From positions 124,001 to 188,000 of the forward strand of contig JAOAUN010000001.1 of the NCBI GenBank assembly GCA_030157545.1: a DNA stretch of 64,000 bases, read 5' to 3'. Of this stretch, positions 17,148 through 26,788 are shown in pieces. Each line of letters starts with the position of its first letter. Position 1 is the first letter of the stretch. A model generated the notes under the pieces. The model had not been told where the DNA came from. It ran no database searches and saw only the letters and a list, made by a program, of their open reading frames with translations. The position numbers and the translations under genes were made by a program. Source of the DNA: Burkholderiaceae bacterium. Lineage in GTDB: Bacteria; Pseudomonadota; Gammaproteobacteria; Burkholderiales; Burkholderiaceae_D.

Positions 17148-17588
17148 GGCGGCGCTCTTCGTATCAGCTTGCAAGTTAATAGCTAGAAACGTGAGTCTAG
17201 CGGGAATATGGTTGAAGTCCAGCACCCGACACTTGAGCCAAATCAAGCCCGATGCAAGCACTGATCTTAATCAGAATTTGCATCCATTTTTATGAACGAT
17301 TGGTGAACAAAGCTTTCATATTTTGAAAACTAAATATTGATTTCGCAAGTCGTTGCCACGCACGTTAGGTTTAAATTATCAAACAGAAAATTGAAATGAG
17401 CTTGCCTCCGCGGTAAAGAAATCTCTCAGTTCTTCCTTGTCAAAGATCAAACCAAGGCCTTGCTTCTGCCAACAGAATGAATCAAATGCTCAAAGTTCGG
17501 CAGAGTTGTTCCGAAAACGGCATTCACGTCCTTGCAGTTGTTGTGTCAGTCCTTATTGCAGTCCTTACTTGATCGCACGGAAATTCCT
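17148..17588. other. 441-bp intergenic region
   Basis: No coding frame with family resemblance or a convincing start is visible on either strand. The region is AT-rich between about 17280 and 17410. It carries the FNR-like box at 17233-17246 and must hold the promoters of the divergent 92-aa gene and the DksA-like gene. Confidence 0.6.
17233..17246. promoter_or_regulatory. FNR/Anr-like box TTGAG-CCAA-ATCAA
   Basis: The sequence matches the FNR/Anr consensus TTGAT-N4-ATCAA at nine of ten defined positions. Its centre is about 92 bp upstream of the start of the minus-strand 92-aa gene, compatible with a class II activated promoter. The divergent DksA-like gene is much farther away. Confidence 0.45.
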
Positions 17589-17981
17589 ATGGATACCTTA
17601 AACGAGCAGCAAAAAAACCATTTGCGTACCGTGCTTGAAGCGCGCGAGCAGTCCTTGCGCGATGAAATACGACGCGAAGTCAATCTGCAAGATGATTATG
17701 TACAACTAGCCAGCGAAGTGCCGGATCCGGGTGATTTGTCTTTTGCCAATCTCTCTATCGACCTCGGGAACGCCGCCGTCACGCGCGATATGACAGAGTT
17801 GCGGGCGATTGAGCTGGCGCGTAAAAAAATCGCTGTTGACAACTATGGTGAATGCATAAGCTGCGGCTATCCCATTCCGTATGAACGTCTGCTGGCAATG
17901 CCGGCAGCGGAGCGCTGCGCTCCTTGTCAGGAGGCGTATGAGCATACGCATCTGGACGGCATGAAAGGAGCATCAATGTAA
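17589..17981 (+). CDS. DksA/TraR-family zinc-finger protein
   Basis: A 130-residue DksA/TraR family protein. The four zinc ligands are C89, C92, C110 and C113 (CISC...CAPC, C-x2-C-x17-C-x2-C), placed as in DksA. The N-terminal coiled-coil arm is predicted between residues 5 and 45. DksA binds in the secondary channel of RNA polymerase and works with ppGpp. The pair of acidic residues at the DksA coiled-coil tip is replaced here by PDPGDLSFAN, so this is likely a DksA-like paralogue and not the main DksA. The ATG at 17589 is chosen over an upstream in-frame start at 17532 that lacks family similarity. Confidence 0.8.
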   Translation: MDTLNEQQKNHLRTVLEAREQSLRDEIRREVNLQDDYVQLASEVPDPGDLSFANLSIDLGNAAVTRDMTELRAIELARKKIAVDNYGECISCGYPIPYERLLAMPAAERCAPCQEAYEHTHLDGMKGASM

Positions 17982-18075
17982 TTCACAGGCATTGGCCAGC
18001 ATCATCGCGGGGGACTCAGTACAATTGATGCCCAGAACGGCAATGTATGCCGGTCATGCTTGTGGAGAATCCTGA

Positions 18076-19092
<1,017 letters not shown>

Positions 19093-19119
19093 TGTTTCCC
19101 CAATGATGGTTCCTCAATA

Positions 19120-21675
19120 ATGATTGCGCTATTAAGAGTGCCCTTGCTGCGGCTGCAGTCATTCTGGCTGAGCCTTCCACTGCGCCAGGCAGCAAGAATG
19201 ACTGCGCGCGACTGGCGCGCCGGCGAATTGCGCTTTCTGTTGATCGCACTGGTATTGGCGGTCGCCGCCTTGTCGGCTGTCGGCTTCTTTGTCGACCGCA
19301 TGAACGGCGCACTGACGCGTGACGCGAGCCAGCTGCTGGGCGCGGATCTGGTGGTGCGTAGCAGCCAAGCGCTCAAAACGCACTGGTATGCCGAAGCCGC
19401 CAGACGCGGGCTCGCCACTGCCGACACCATCAGTTTCCCCAGCATGGCCGGCACCGTTAAAGGTGAGGCCGAAGATTCGCGGCTGGTGGCAGTGAAGGCG
19501 GTATCGGCTGGCTACCCGTTGCGCGGCGCAGTCACACTGTCTGTCAACGGCAAGGAGCAGCTTGCGCAGGGTACGCCTGCGCGCGGCACGGTCTGGGTTG
19601 ACCCGGGGTTTCTGGCTTCGCGTGATGTGCGGCAGGGCGACAGTGTGCAGCTTGGCCAGCAGCGCTTCGCGATTGCCGCCAGCATAGTGCGCGAGCAAGA
19701 CCGTGGCGCAGGTTTCATGAATTTCGCCCCGCGCGTGATGATTGCCGCTGAAGACTTGCCTGCCACCGGTCTGGTGCAAAATGGCTCGCGGCTCAGTTAC
19801 CGGCTGCTGCTTGCCGGCGAGAAGGATCAGCTTGCCCAATATCAAAAGTGGATAGAAGCGCAGATCAAGGATGGTCATCTGCGCGGCATACAGATCGAAA
19901 CGCTTGATACCGGCAACCCTGAAATGCGCGCGACGCTGGACCGTGCGCGGCAGTTTCTCGCCCTCGTAGCCATGCTCTCGGCCATGCTTGCCGCGCTGGC
20001 GATTGCGCTGGCGGCGCGCCGGTTCATGCAACGGCATCTGGATGCCTGCGCCATGCTGCGCTGCCTGGGCCTGACGCAAAACCAGCTGACGTGGTTATTT
20101 CTTATCGAATTTTTTCTGCTGGGCCTGGCCGCTAGCCTGAGTGGTGTAGCCATAGGATTTGGTGCGCACTTCGCGTTGCTGCACTGGTTGGGCCCGCTCA
20201 TGAATGTGAGCTTGCCGGCAGCCAGCTGGCTGCCGCTGCTGCAAGGCATTGCTGCCGGCCTGCTGCTGTTGCTCGGTTTCGCACTTCCGCCGGTTATGCA
20301 ACTGCGCAATGTCCCGCATAACCGCGTGCTGAGGCGTGAACCGCAAGCGCCGCAAGCGTTCACGCTCGCAGGTTATCTGCTCGCATTGGGCAGCTTCATC
20401 GGGCTGCTGGTCTGGCAGGCAGGCGAGGTCCGGCTCGGGCTGATTACTGCGGCCGGCTTTGGTGCTGCGCTGCTGGTCTTTGCATTGATCGCAAGTGCGC
20501 TGTTGAAGTCGCTGCATCTGTTGCGAGCGCCGCTGAATTATCCGGCCTGGCGCTTCGCCCTGACCTCGCTCAAGCGTCGTCCCGCAGCCAGCGTGGTGCA
20601 AATGGTGGCGCTGGCGCTCGGACTGATGGCCTTGCTCTTGCTGACGGTAACACGGCAAGACATGCTGGCTGCATGGCGGCAGTCGTCGCCGGCAGATGCA
20701 CCTAACCATTTCATGATCAACATCCAGCCGGAACAGAAAGATACCATCGCCAGTCTGCTCGACAAGGGCGGCATCACTGACGCCAAACTCTATCCGATGA
20801 TACGCGGGCGGCTGCTGCAAATCGACGGCCGTGACATCAGCACCGACAGTTTTGAAGATGAACGTGCGCGGCGACTGGTAGAACGCGAATTCAATCTTTC
20901 GACGATGGCTGCGCTGCCGTCGCAAAACAAAATCATCGCCGGTCGCTGGTTCGTAGCCGGCAGTGCGCCGGAAGCATCTGTCGAGCAAGGACTGGCCAAG
21001 ACACTTGGTTTGAAGCTCGGAGACACGCTGCGCTTTGATGTTGCCGGACAGATGGTCGAGGCGCGCATTACCAGCCTGCGCAAACTTGACTGGGGCTCGA
21101 TGCGCGTGAATTTTTTCGTGATCCTCAATCCTTCGGCAGTCCAGACCCTGCCGCGCACGTGGATCACTGCGTTTCGTCTGCCACCGCAACAGCAGCCGCT
21201 GGTGAATCAATTAATGCATGCGTATCCGAACCTGACCATAGTCGACGTTGGCAGCATGCTCGCTCAAGTTCAGCAAGTCGTTAACCAAGTCGTGGCCGCG
21301 GTCGAGTTCCTGTTTGTCTTCACCCTTGCAGCCGGTGTGCTGGTGCTGGTAGCGGCCATGCTCGGTTCGCAGCAGGAGCGTCTGCGCGAAGCCGGCATCC
21401 TGCGCGCGCTTGGCGCAACGCGTCGGCAATTGTCGCGCGCACAATGGATCGAATGCGCATTGATAGGCACCGTCGCCGGTGCCATGGCAGCGAGCGGCGC
21501 AGCGCTGACGGGTTGGGTGCTGGCGCGCTTCGTCTTTGATTTTGCCTGGACCTTCAGTCCAATGCTCTGGTTCATTGGCATTCTCGCCGGTGCAGCTTGC
21601 GCGCTGGGCGGCGGCTGGGCAGGCTTGCGATCTGTACTGACGCAAGCACCGTTGCAAACGCTGCGTGAAGCCTGA
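19120..21675 (+). CDS. FtsX/MacB-type ABC permease (YbbP-like, 851 aa)
   Basis: An 851-residue permease with two FtsX domains: a membrane helix near residues 38-60, a large periplasmic region, three helices around 275-400, more around 430-510, a second periplasmic region, then three or four helices from about 725 to the end. This matches YbbP-type permeases, which normally pair with a YbbA ATPase and often with the TesA esterase. Neither is present beside it. The Arg-rich DWRAGELR start and LRALGATRRQL motif are typical of the family. The role may be export of lipid-linked or hydrophobic molecules; this is not shown. Confidence 0.8.
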   Translation: MIALLRVPLLRLQSFWLSLPLRQAARMTARDWRAGELRFLLIALVLAVAALSAVGFFVDRMNGALTRDASQLLGADLVVRSSQALKTHWYAEAARRGLATADTISFPSMAGTVKGEAEDSRLVAVKAVSAGYPLRGAVTLSVNGKEQLAQGTPARGTVWVDPGFLASRDVRQGDSVQLGQQRFAIAASIVREQDRGAGFMNFAPRVMIAAEDLPATGLVQNGSRLSYRLLLAGEKDQLAQYQKWIEAQIKDGHLRGIQIETLDTGNPEMRATLDRARQFLALVAMLSAMLAALAIALAARRFMQRHLDACAMLRCLGLTQNQLTWLFLIEFFLLGLAASLSGVAIGFGAHFALLHWLGPLMNVSLPAASWLPLLQGIAAGLLLLLGFALPPVMQLRNVPHNRVLRREPQAPQAFTLAGYLLALGSFIGLLVWQAGEVRLGLITAAGFGAALLVFALIASALLKSLHLLRAPLNYPAWRFALTSLKRRPAASVVQMVALALGLMALLLLTVTRQDMLAAWRQSSPADAPNHFMINIQPEQKDTIASLLDKGGITDAKLYPMIRGRLLQIDGRDISTDSFEDERARRLVEREFNLSTMAALPSQNKIIAGRWFVAGSAPEASVEQGLAKTLGLKLGDTLRFDVAGQMVEARITSLRKLDWGSMRVNFFVILNPSAVQTLPRTWITAFRLPPQQQPLVNQLMHAYPNLTIVDVGSMLAQVQQVVNQVVAAVEFLFVFTLAAGVLVLVAAMLGSQQERLREAGILRALGATRRQLSRAQWIECALIGTVAGAMAASGAALTGWVLARFVFDFAWTFSPMLWFIGILAGAACALGGGWAGLRSVLTQAPLQTLREA

Positions 21676-21751
21676 GCGATCTCAATAGCATCCTGCGCCG
21701 ATCACCGTAAAGTCTTTTACATGACTTGGCGGGTTTCAGCGGAGATAGCAA

Positions 21752-22978
21752 ATGTGGCAGCGAATGTGGCAACTGAAGTGGCAGCGAAATGCAGGCAGTA
21801 GAATTGGCAGCACTGGTCGCACAGCTCACACAGCTCTTACAGATACCACATACCGATTTATCCTTTTGGCAGGATGCGCACTGCTGGTAGCTTGCACGTC
21901 GTTATCGCCCGGCATACAGTTCGGCCAATCCAATCCGTTCTCCAGTCAAGTCGCTGCCGAAGACCAGATCAAGAGCGAGATCCGTCCCATCACACCGAAA
22001 CTGGTGCGAGAGGAGCGCGCAGCACGCGAACAGCAAGTAACAGAAAATATCAGCACGCTGATGTCGCGCGCGACCGCTTATACAATTTCACCGGGCGACG
22101 TCTTGCAGATTATCGTCTGGGACCATCCCGAGTTGTCAGCTTCGATGCTGCCTGCGGCACCGCTGGGTGCCGTTGGCGCCGCCGGCGTGGCCGCCAGCCC
22201 ATTAGCGCAGCAGCAATCCGGCTTCGAAATTGATCAGGACGGCATATTGGAGTTTCCATATGCAGGCAAGCTCGATGTCGCAGGCCTCACGCCTGAGCAG
22301 GCTCATACAAAATTGACCAAAAAGCTTGCGTTTTACCTGAAAAACCCGAAGGTCTCGCTGCGCGTGCTGTCGTATCGCAGCAAGCGCGTCTATCTTGATG
22401 GTGAAGTCAAGTTGCCCGGCGTTCAGCCAATCAACGATATTCCGATGACGCTGCTCGAAGCGATCAACCGTGCCGGTGGCATGCTGCCCACCGCCGACCA
22501 GAGCCGTATCGCGATCACCCGCGCGGGCAAGACTTACCAGATCAATATGCCGCTGCTGGTGCAGCGAGGCGTCAATCCCGGCACCATCATGCTGGCCAGC
22601 GGCGACGTAGTGCGTGTGCTGTCGCGCGAAGAAAGCAAGATTTTTGTCTCCGGCGAAGTCACCTCGCCGCGCGCTCTGCCCATGCGCAACGGACGGCTGA
22701 CGCTCAATGAAGCACTCGGCGAATCGGGTGGCATCAACCCGGTCAGTGGCGATGCGCGGCAAGTCTATGTGGTACGAAGGAGCAGCAGCGAATCGGTGGT
22801 CTACCAGCTCGATGCCAATGCGCCCGGCGCGCTGGCAATGGCCGAAGGCTTCGAGCTCAACCCGAAAGACGTGGTCTATGTCGCCGCCACGCCGCTGACC
22901 AACTGGAACCGCACCATCAGCGCGCTGATTCCGGGTGCCTTACCCACTGCGGTGATTGCCACCACACCGGGGAAGTGA
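21752..22978 (+). CDS. Wza-type outer-membrane polysaccharide export lipoprotein
   Basis: A 408-residue export protein (Poly_export/SLBB). The signal region is unusually long; a lipobox LVAC places the lipidated Cys at residue 48, with a Trp/Gln/Arg-rich start (MWQRMWQ). The Poly_export domain follows (TISPGDVLQIIVWDHPELS near residue 108), then SLBB-type domains (VYLDGEVKLPGVQPI and IFVSGEVTSPRALPM). Wza multimers form the outer-membrane channel for group 1 type capsules and exopolysaccharides. It opens the plus-strand arm of the locus; the Wzb-like gene starts 1 bp after its stop. The start follows CGGAGATAGCAA. Confidence 0.88.
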   Translation: MWQRMWQLKWQRNAGSRIGSTGRTAHTALTDTTYRFILLAGCALLVACTSLSPGIQFGQSNPFSSQVAAEDQIKSEIRPITPKLVREERAAREQQVTENISTLMSRATAYTISPGDVLQIIVWDHPELSASMLPAAPLGAVGAAGVAASPLAQQQSGFEIDQDGILEFPYAGKLDVAGLTPEQAHTKLTKKLAFYLKNPKVSLRVLSYRSKRVYLDGEVKLPGVQPINDIPMTLLEAINRAGGMLPTADQSRIAITRAGKTYQINMPLLVQRGVNPGTIMLASGDVVRVLSREESKIFVSGEVTSPRALPMRNGRLTLNEALGESGGINPVSGDARQVYVVRRSSSESVVYQLDANAPGALAMAEGFELNPKDVVYVAATPLTNWNRTISALIPGALPTAVIATTPGK

Positions 22979-22979
22979 C

Positions 22980-23438
22980 GTGATCCGCAATATTCTGCTG
23001 CTTTGCACTGGCAACATCTGCCGCAGCCCGATGGCGGAAGGGCTCATGCGCGAACTCTTGCCACACCATGAAATCTATTCTGCCGGCCTGTGCGCGCTTG
23101 ATGGCGCGGCTGCCGATCCGATCGCCGTTGAAATCATGTGGCAGGCCGGCATCGACATCAGCGCCCATCGTGCGCGCAACCTTAGCAGCTGGATGATGCG
23201 CGAGGCTGATCTGGTCTTCACCATGGATCACGCACAGCTGGAATTTGTCACACAACGTTTTCCGGCTGCATCAACCAAGCTGGCTCGGCTAGGAGACAGC
23301 TGTGCGGCCGATATTCCCGATCCCTACCGGCAGGGTCTGCCTGCTTTTCAGCATGCCTATTGTCTGATCGAGCGTGCAGTGCAGCGCCGCTTGCCGCAAC
23401 TGGCACGCAACAGACGGCTGGTCTGTGCTTTGAATTGA
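22980..23438 (+). CDS. Wzb-type low-molecular-weight protein tyrosine phosphatase
   Basis: A 152-residue cytoplasmic phosphatase with the CX5R P-loop at C9-R15 (CTGNICRS) and the general-acid motif DPYRQG near residue 117. It would dephosphorylate the tyrosine-rich tail of the Wzc-like kinase next door, a cycle required for polymer assembly. I chose the GTG at 22980, one base after the export-protein stop and preceded by GGGGA; the longer frame has no family support. It is 22 bp from the kinase start. Confidence 0.88.
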   Translation: MIRNILLLCTGNICRSPMAEGLMRELLPHHEIYSAGLCALDGAAADPIAVEIMWQAGIDISAHRARNLSSWMMREADLVFTMDHAQLEFVTQRFPAASTKLARLGDSCAADIPDPYRQGLPAFQHAYCLIERAVQRRLPQLARNRRLVCALN

Positions 23439-23460
23439 ATCCTATTGCGAGAGCCGCTCC

Positions 23461-25743
23461 ATGAACAATTCCCTGATGCCGCAATTGGGCGCGCCACCTG
23501 AGCCGCCGTTGATCCTGTCGGACGACAGCGAAGCGGATTTGTCGTCATACCTCAACACGATCATTGATCAACGCTGGCTTATCATCAGTATTGCATTAGT
23601 CGTCAGCTTGCTGGGTATGGTCTACGCATTTCTGGCGCGCCCGCAGTACGAGGCCAGCCTGCTGGTACATGTAGAAGAAAAGGGCCAGCGCGAACCGAAA
23701 AATATTCTTGGCGAAGCCGGCTCGATGATTGATTTCAAGACGCCGGCTGCAGCAGAAATCGAACTTTTGCGATCGCGTCTTGTAGTCGCCCATGCCATCG
23801 ACAACCTGCGCCTGTATATCGATGCGCGCCCGGACCGGTTTCCCCTCATCGGCAACATGGTGGCCGGCACCGGCCTGGCCGCCTCCATGCCGTGGCTGCG
23901 TAGTCTCGGTGGTTATGCGTGGGGTGCGGCAAAAATCGATGTGACGGATTTTTCTGTGCCGGAGGTTCTGGAAAACCGGCCGTTCGAACTCAAAATGCTC
24001 TCTGGCGGACGCTATGAAGTTATTGAAACCGACAGTGGGCTTCGCCTCAACGGACGCGTCGGTGAAACTGTCAATCAGGCCACAGCGTATGGCCCGGTTG
24101 TGTTGACGGTTGCGCAATTGTGGGGCTGGCCCGGTACCCGATTTCTTCTCACGCGCAGTTCTCGGCTCGCCGCGATTGAATCAGTTCAGCGGGCGCTGAG
24201 CGTGAATGAAATGGGCAAGCAGTCCGGCGTTCTCAATGCAACGCTTAAAGGCGATAGCGCACAAGGTGTCTACCAGCTGCTCACTGAAATCAGCAAGGAA
24301 TACATGCAACAGAACGGTTCGCGCCGCACCGAGGAAGCCGATAAATCACTTGCTTACCTGAACCGCAGGTTACCTGAATTAAAAGGGGAATTAGAGCAGG
24401 CCGAAGTTCGCTATAACCAGTTCAGGAATGCCCATGGCACGATTGATCTTGGTGAGGAAGCGAAAATCAATTTGCAGCGTTCGGCATCGGCACGTACGCG
24501 CCGCATTGAGCTGGAACAAAAGCGCACCGAGCTCATGTCGCGTTATACCGCCAACCATCCGGCTGTCAAAAGCGTTGACGAACAGCTTGAGGACATCAAC
24601 AATGAAATTCGCGATGCTGCCAGCCAGATCAAAACTCTGCCGATATTGGAGCAGGAAATAGTCAAGCTTGCGCGCGATGTCAAAGTCAACAGCGAACTTT
24701 ATACCGCGCTCTTGTCGAGCGCACAGCAGCTGCAGTTGATCGCGATCGGGAAAGCCAGCAATGTCAGGCTGGTTGATGCACCGCTCAAGCCGGATCAGCC
24801 AGTCACACCTAACCGGCCGCGTATCATCGCCATTGCCATCTTCATGGGATTTTTTCTTGGCGTATTGGTCGCCTTTATCCGGCGTTCGCTGCAAACCGCG
24901 CTCGACGATCCTGAGCAGATCGAAAAAATGTTTGGACTGCCCGTTTACGCCAGTATCCCGCGCAGCAAAATGCAGCAGTCCTTGTCAGGCGAAAGTAATA
25001 CGTCGAACAGCTTGCCCTTGCTCGCGCGCATTGCCAGTATGGATGTCGCCATTGAGAGCCTGCGTAATTTTCGCGCTGCCTTGCAATTCACGATGACGCA
25101 TGCGCGCAATAATATTATCGTCATCACTGGACCGACTGCTGGCATGGGCAAATCATTTGTCTCGGCCAATCTGGCCGCCGTGCTCGGTGCCAGCGGGCGC
25201 AAAGTTTTACTCATTGACGGCGACTTGCGTGATGGTCATCTGCATCGCTATTTCAATTTTCCGCGTGCCGGTGGCATGTCCGATCTGCTCATAGGCTTCC
25301 ATGACATTGACCAGCTAGTTCACAAAAACGCGCTTGAACATGTCGACTTTATCAGTACCGGCAGCTTGCCGCCCAATCCTTCAGAACTCTTGTTGCGTCC
25401 GACATTGCCCGGGCTGCTGCACATTCTCGCCCCACACTACGATATGGTATTGATTGATGCGCCGCCCATCCTTGCTGTATCTGACAGCCTCATCATATGT
25501 AGTCACTCCGGTGCCATTTTCATCGCCACCCGCGCCGGTGTAACGACCCCGGGAGATATTGCCGAATCGCTCAAGCGGCTCGCACGCGCCGGCCTGTCGG
25601 CCAAAGGCGTGCTATTCAATGATATGGAATTGCGTGCCGGACGTTATGGCTATGGCGCCGGCAGCCGATATGGAAAATACCGTCAACTGTCCTACGTCGG
25701 TGACGTACAGCGAGTAGGCAAGTCCGTGGCGGACGCCGGATGA
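23461..25743 (+). CDS. Wzc-type polysaccharide co-polymerase / BY tyrosine kinase
   Basis: A 760-residue inner-membrane protein. It has an N-terminal Wzz domain with membrane helices at about 38-58 and 450-470 flanking a periplasmic coiled-coil region (about 290-400), and a cytoplasmic BY-kinase. The kinase has Walker A GPTAGMGKSFVSANL (near 557), Walker A' VLLIDGDLRDGHLH and Walker B MVLIDAPPILAVSD (near 663). The C-terminus is a tyrosine cluster (RYGYGAGSRYGKYRQLSY), the autophosphorylation site reset by the Wzb-type phosphatase. It controls chain length and export with the Wza-like channel. Its stop overlaps the next start by 4 bp. Confidence 0.9.
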   Translation: MNNSLMPQLGAPPEPPLILSDDSEADLSSYLNTIIDQRWLIISIALVVSLLGMVYAFLARPQYEASLLVHVEEKGQREPKNILGEAGSMIDFKTPAAAEIELLRSRLVVAHAIDNLRLYIDARPDRFPLIGNMVAGTGLAASMPWLRSLGGYAWGAAKIDVTDFSVPEVLENRPFELKMLSGGRYEVIETDSGLRLNGRVGETVNQATAYGPVVLTVAQLWGWPGTRFLLTRSSRLAAIESVQRALSVNEMGKQSGVLNATLKGDSAQGVYQLLTEISKEYMQQNGSRRTEEADKSLAYLNRRLPELKGELEQAEVRYNQFRNAHGTIDLGEEAKINLQRSASARTRRIELEQKRTELMSRYTANHPAVKSVDEQLEDINNEIRDAASQIKTLPILEQEIVKLARDVKVNSELYTALLSSAQQLQLIAIGKASNVRLVDAPLKPDQPVTPNRPRIIAIAIFMGFFLGVLVAFIRRSLQTALDDPEQIEKMFGLPVYASIPRSKMQQSLSGESNTSNSLPLLARIASMDVAIESLRNFRAALQFTMTHARNNIIVITGPTAGMGKSFVSANLAAVLGASGRKVLLIDGDLRDGHLHRYFNFPRAGGMSDLLIGFHDIDQLVHKNALEHVDFISTGSLPPNPSELLLRPTLPGLLHILAPHYDMVLIDAPPILAVSDSLIICSHSGAIFIATRAGVTTPGDIAESLKRLARAGLSAKGVLFNDMELRAGRYGYGAGSRYGKYRQLSYVGDVQRVGKSVADAG

Positions 25744-26759
25744 ACAAGCCGGTAGTTTATCTGCCCGACAGGATCGTGACGTCGGAGTTCTATCAGGGCA
25801 CGCTGCCAGCATTCATCTGGCCGGCACTGGAGCAGCTAACGCAAAGCATTTTTTGCAGTCAGCCGCATCTGCAGGTTTATGGCTCCCTGAACTCACAGAC
25901 GCAAGTCTGGGTCGGGCGCAGCCAGAACGGCGACATCATTGCACTGGTGGTCTTTGAAGTGAGGAAGCGCACGGCAACAGTCATCAATCAAGTCTGCCGC
26001 ATCGAAGCCGCAGATTTGTGTGCATTTGCACAAGACCTGTTTCAGCACCAACCGCAGATCTCTGCCATTGTGCTGCATGCCGTCGACTGGAATGACTCGA
26101 CATTGTCGTATCCAGTGCAACGCTTGGTTTTTTCGGAGGACTTCGTACTCAGCTTGCCGTTATCAGACACAGCCTATCTGGCCAGCCTGTCACGTCATAC
26201 GCGTGAAAAAATTCGTTATCACCTGGCACGCAGCCGGCGTAAGCAGCCGAGCTTGCAATTTCGGGTTGTGCGCGGGCAAGCGGTCGTTGATGCCGATATC
26301 GCTGCCGTGTTTCAGCTTAATCGAGCGCGCATGTTCAGTAAAGGGCGCCGCTATGGAATGGACAATATGGAAGAGGGTAGATTGCAGGCGATTCTGCATG
26401 AGCGTGGCCTGATTGGCATCATTGAAATTGAAGGCGTGGTGCGCGCCGGCTTGTTGTGCACCGTGTCAGGCACTGACGTATTCATGCACGTGATTGCACA
26501 TGATCCACAGTACGACGATTTGCGGCTGGGGTTTTTATGCTGCTACCTGACGATACAGGCTGCCATTTCTGCACGTATGACACGCTTTCATTTTTTGTGG
26601 GGACAGTATGACTACAAGACCAGGCTCGGCGGCAAGGAGCAGCCACTGTCCAGGCTGGTGCTCTACAAGACACGCCTGAATATGCTGCGTCATCCGGTCT
26701 TGCAGGTACAGCATTGGGTGGCAAGCCTGCGTCGCGCAGTGCACATATGGCGGCACTGA
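25740..26759 (+). CDS. FemAB/CelD-like GNAT-fold acyltransferase
   Basis: A 339-residue protein of the FemAB/CelD (BcsL) type, with two GNAT-like halves. The second half shows YLASLSRHTREKIRYHLARSRRK, followed by VFQLNRARMFSKGRRYGM and LLCTVSGTDVFMHVIAHDP, then FLCCYLTIQAAI and RFHFLWGQYDYKTRLGG, the usual core of CelD-like proteins in exopolysaccharide loci. The donor and acceptor are unknown; transfer of an acyl group to the polymer or a precursor is the likely role. It is translationally coupled to the Wzc-like gene (ATGA overlap) and is followed by the oxidoreductase gene 29 bp later. Confidence 0.7.
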   Translation: MNKPVVYLPDRIVTSEFYQGTLPAFIWPALEQLTQSIFCSQPHLQVYGSLNSQTQVWVGRSQNGDIIALVVFEVRKRTATVINQVCRIEAADLCAFAQDLFQHQPQISAIVLHAVDWNDSTLSYPVQRLVFSEDFVLSLPLSDTAYLASLSRHTREKIRYHLARSRRKQPSLQFRVVRGQAVVDADIAAVFQLNRARMFSKGRRYGMDNMEEGRLQAILHERGLIGIIEIEGVVRAGLLCTVSGTDVFMHVIAHDPQYDDLRLGFLCCYLTIQAAISARMTRFHFLWGQYDYKTRLGGKEQPLSRLVLYKTRLNMLRHPVLQVQHWVASLRRAVHIWRH

Positions 26760-26788
26760 CTGCAACTGATAATAAAGAGAGCCAGACA

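Noticed and set aside
20095..21210. 371-codon open frame on the minus strand, and others at 19159-20079 and 21211-21657
   Set aside because: They lie wholly antisense to the FtsX-like permease. The products are rich in Arg, Gln, His and Cys with no family pattern, as expected for mirror frames of a GC-rich gene.
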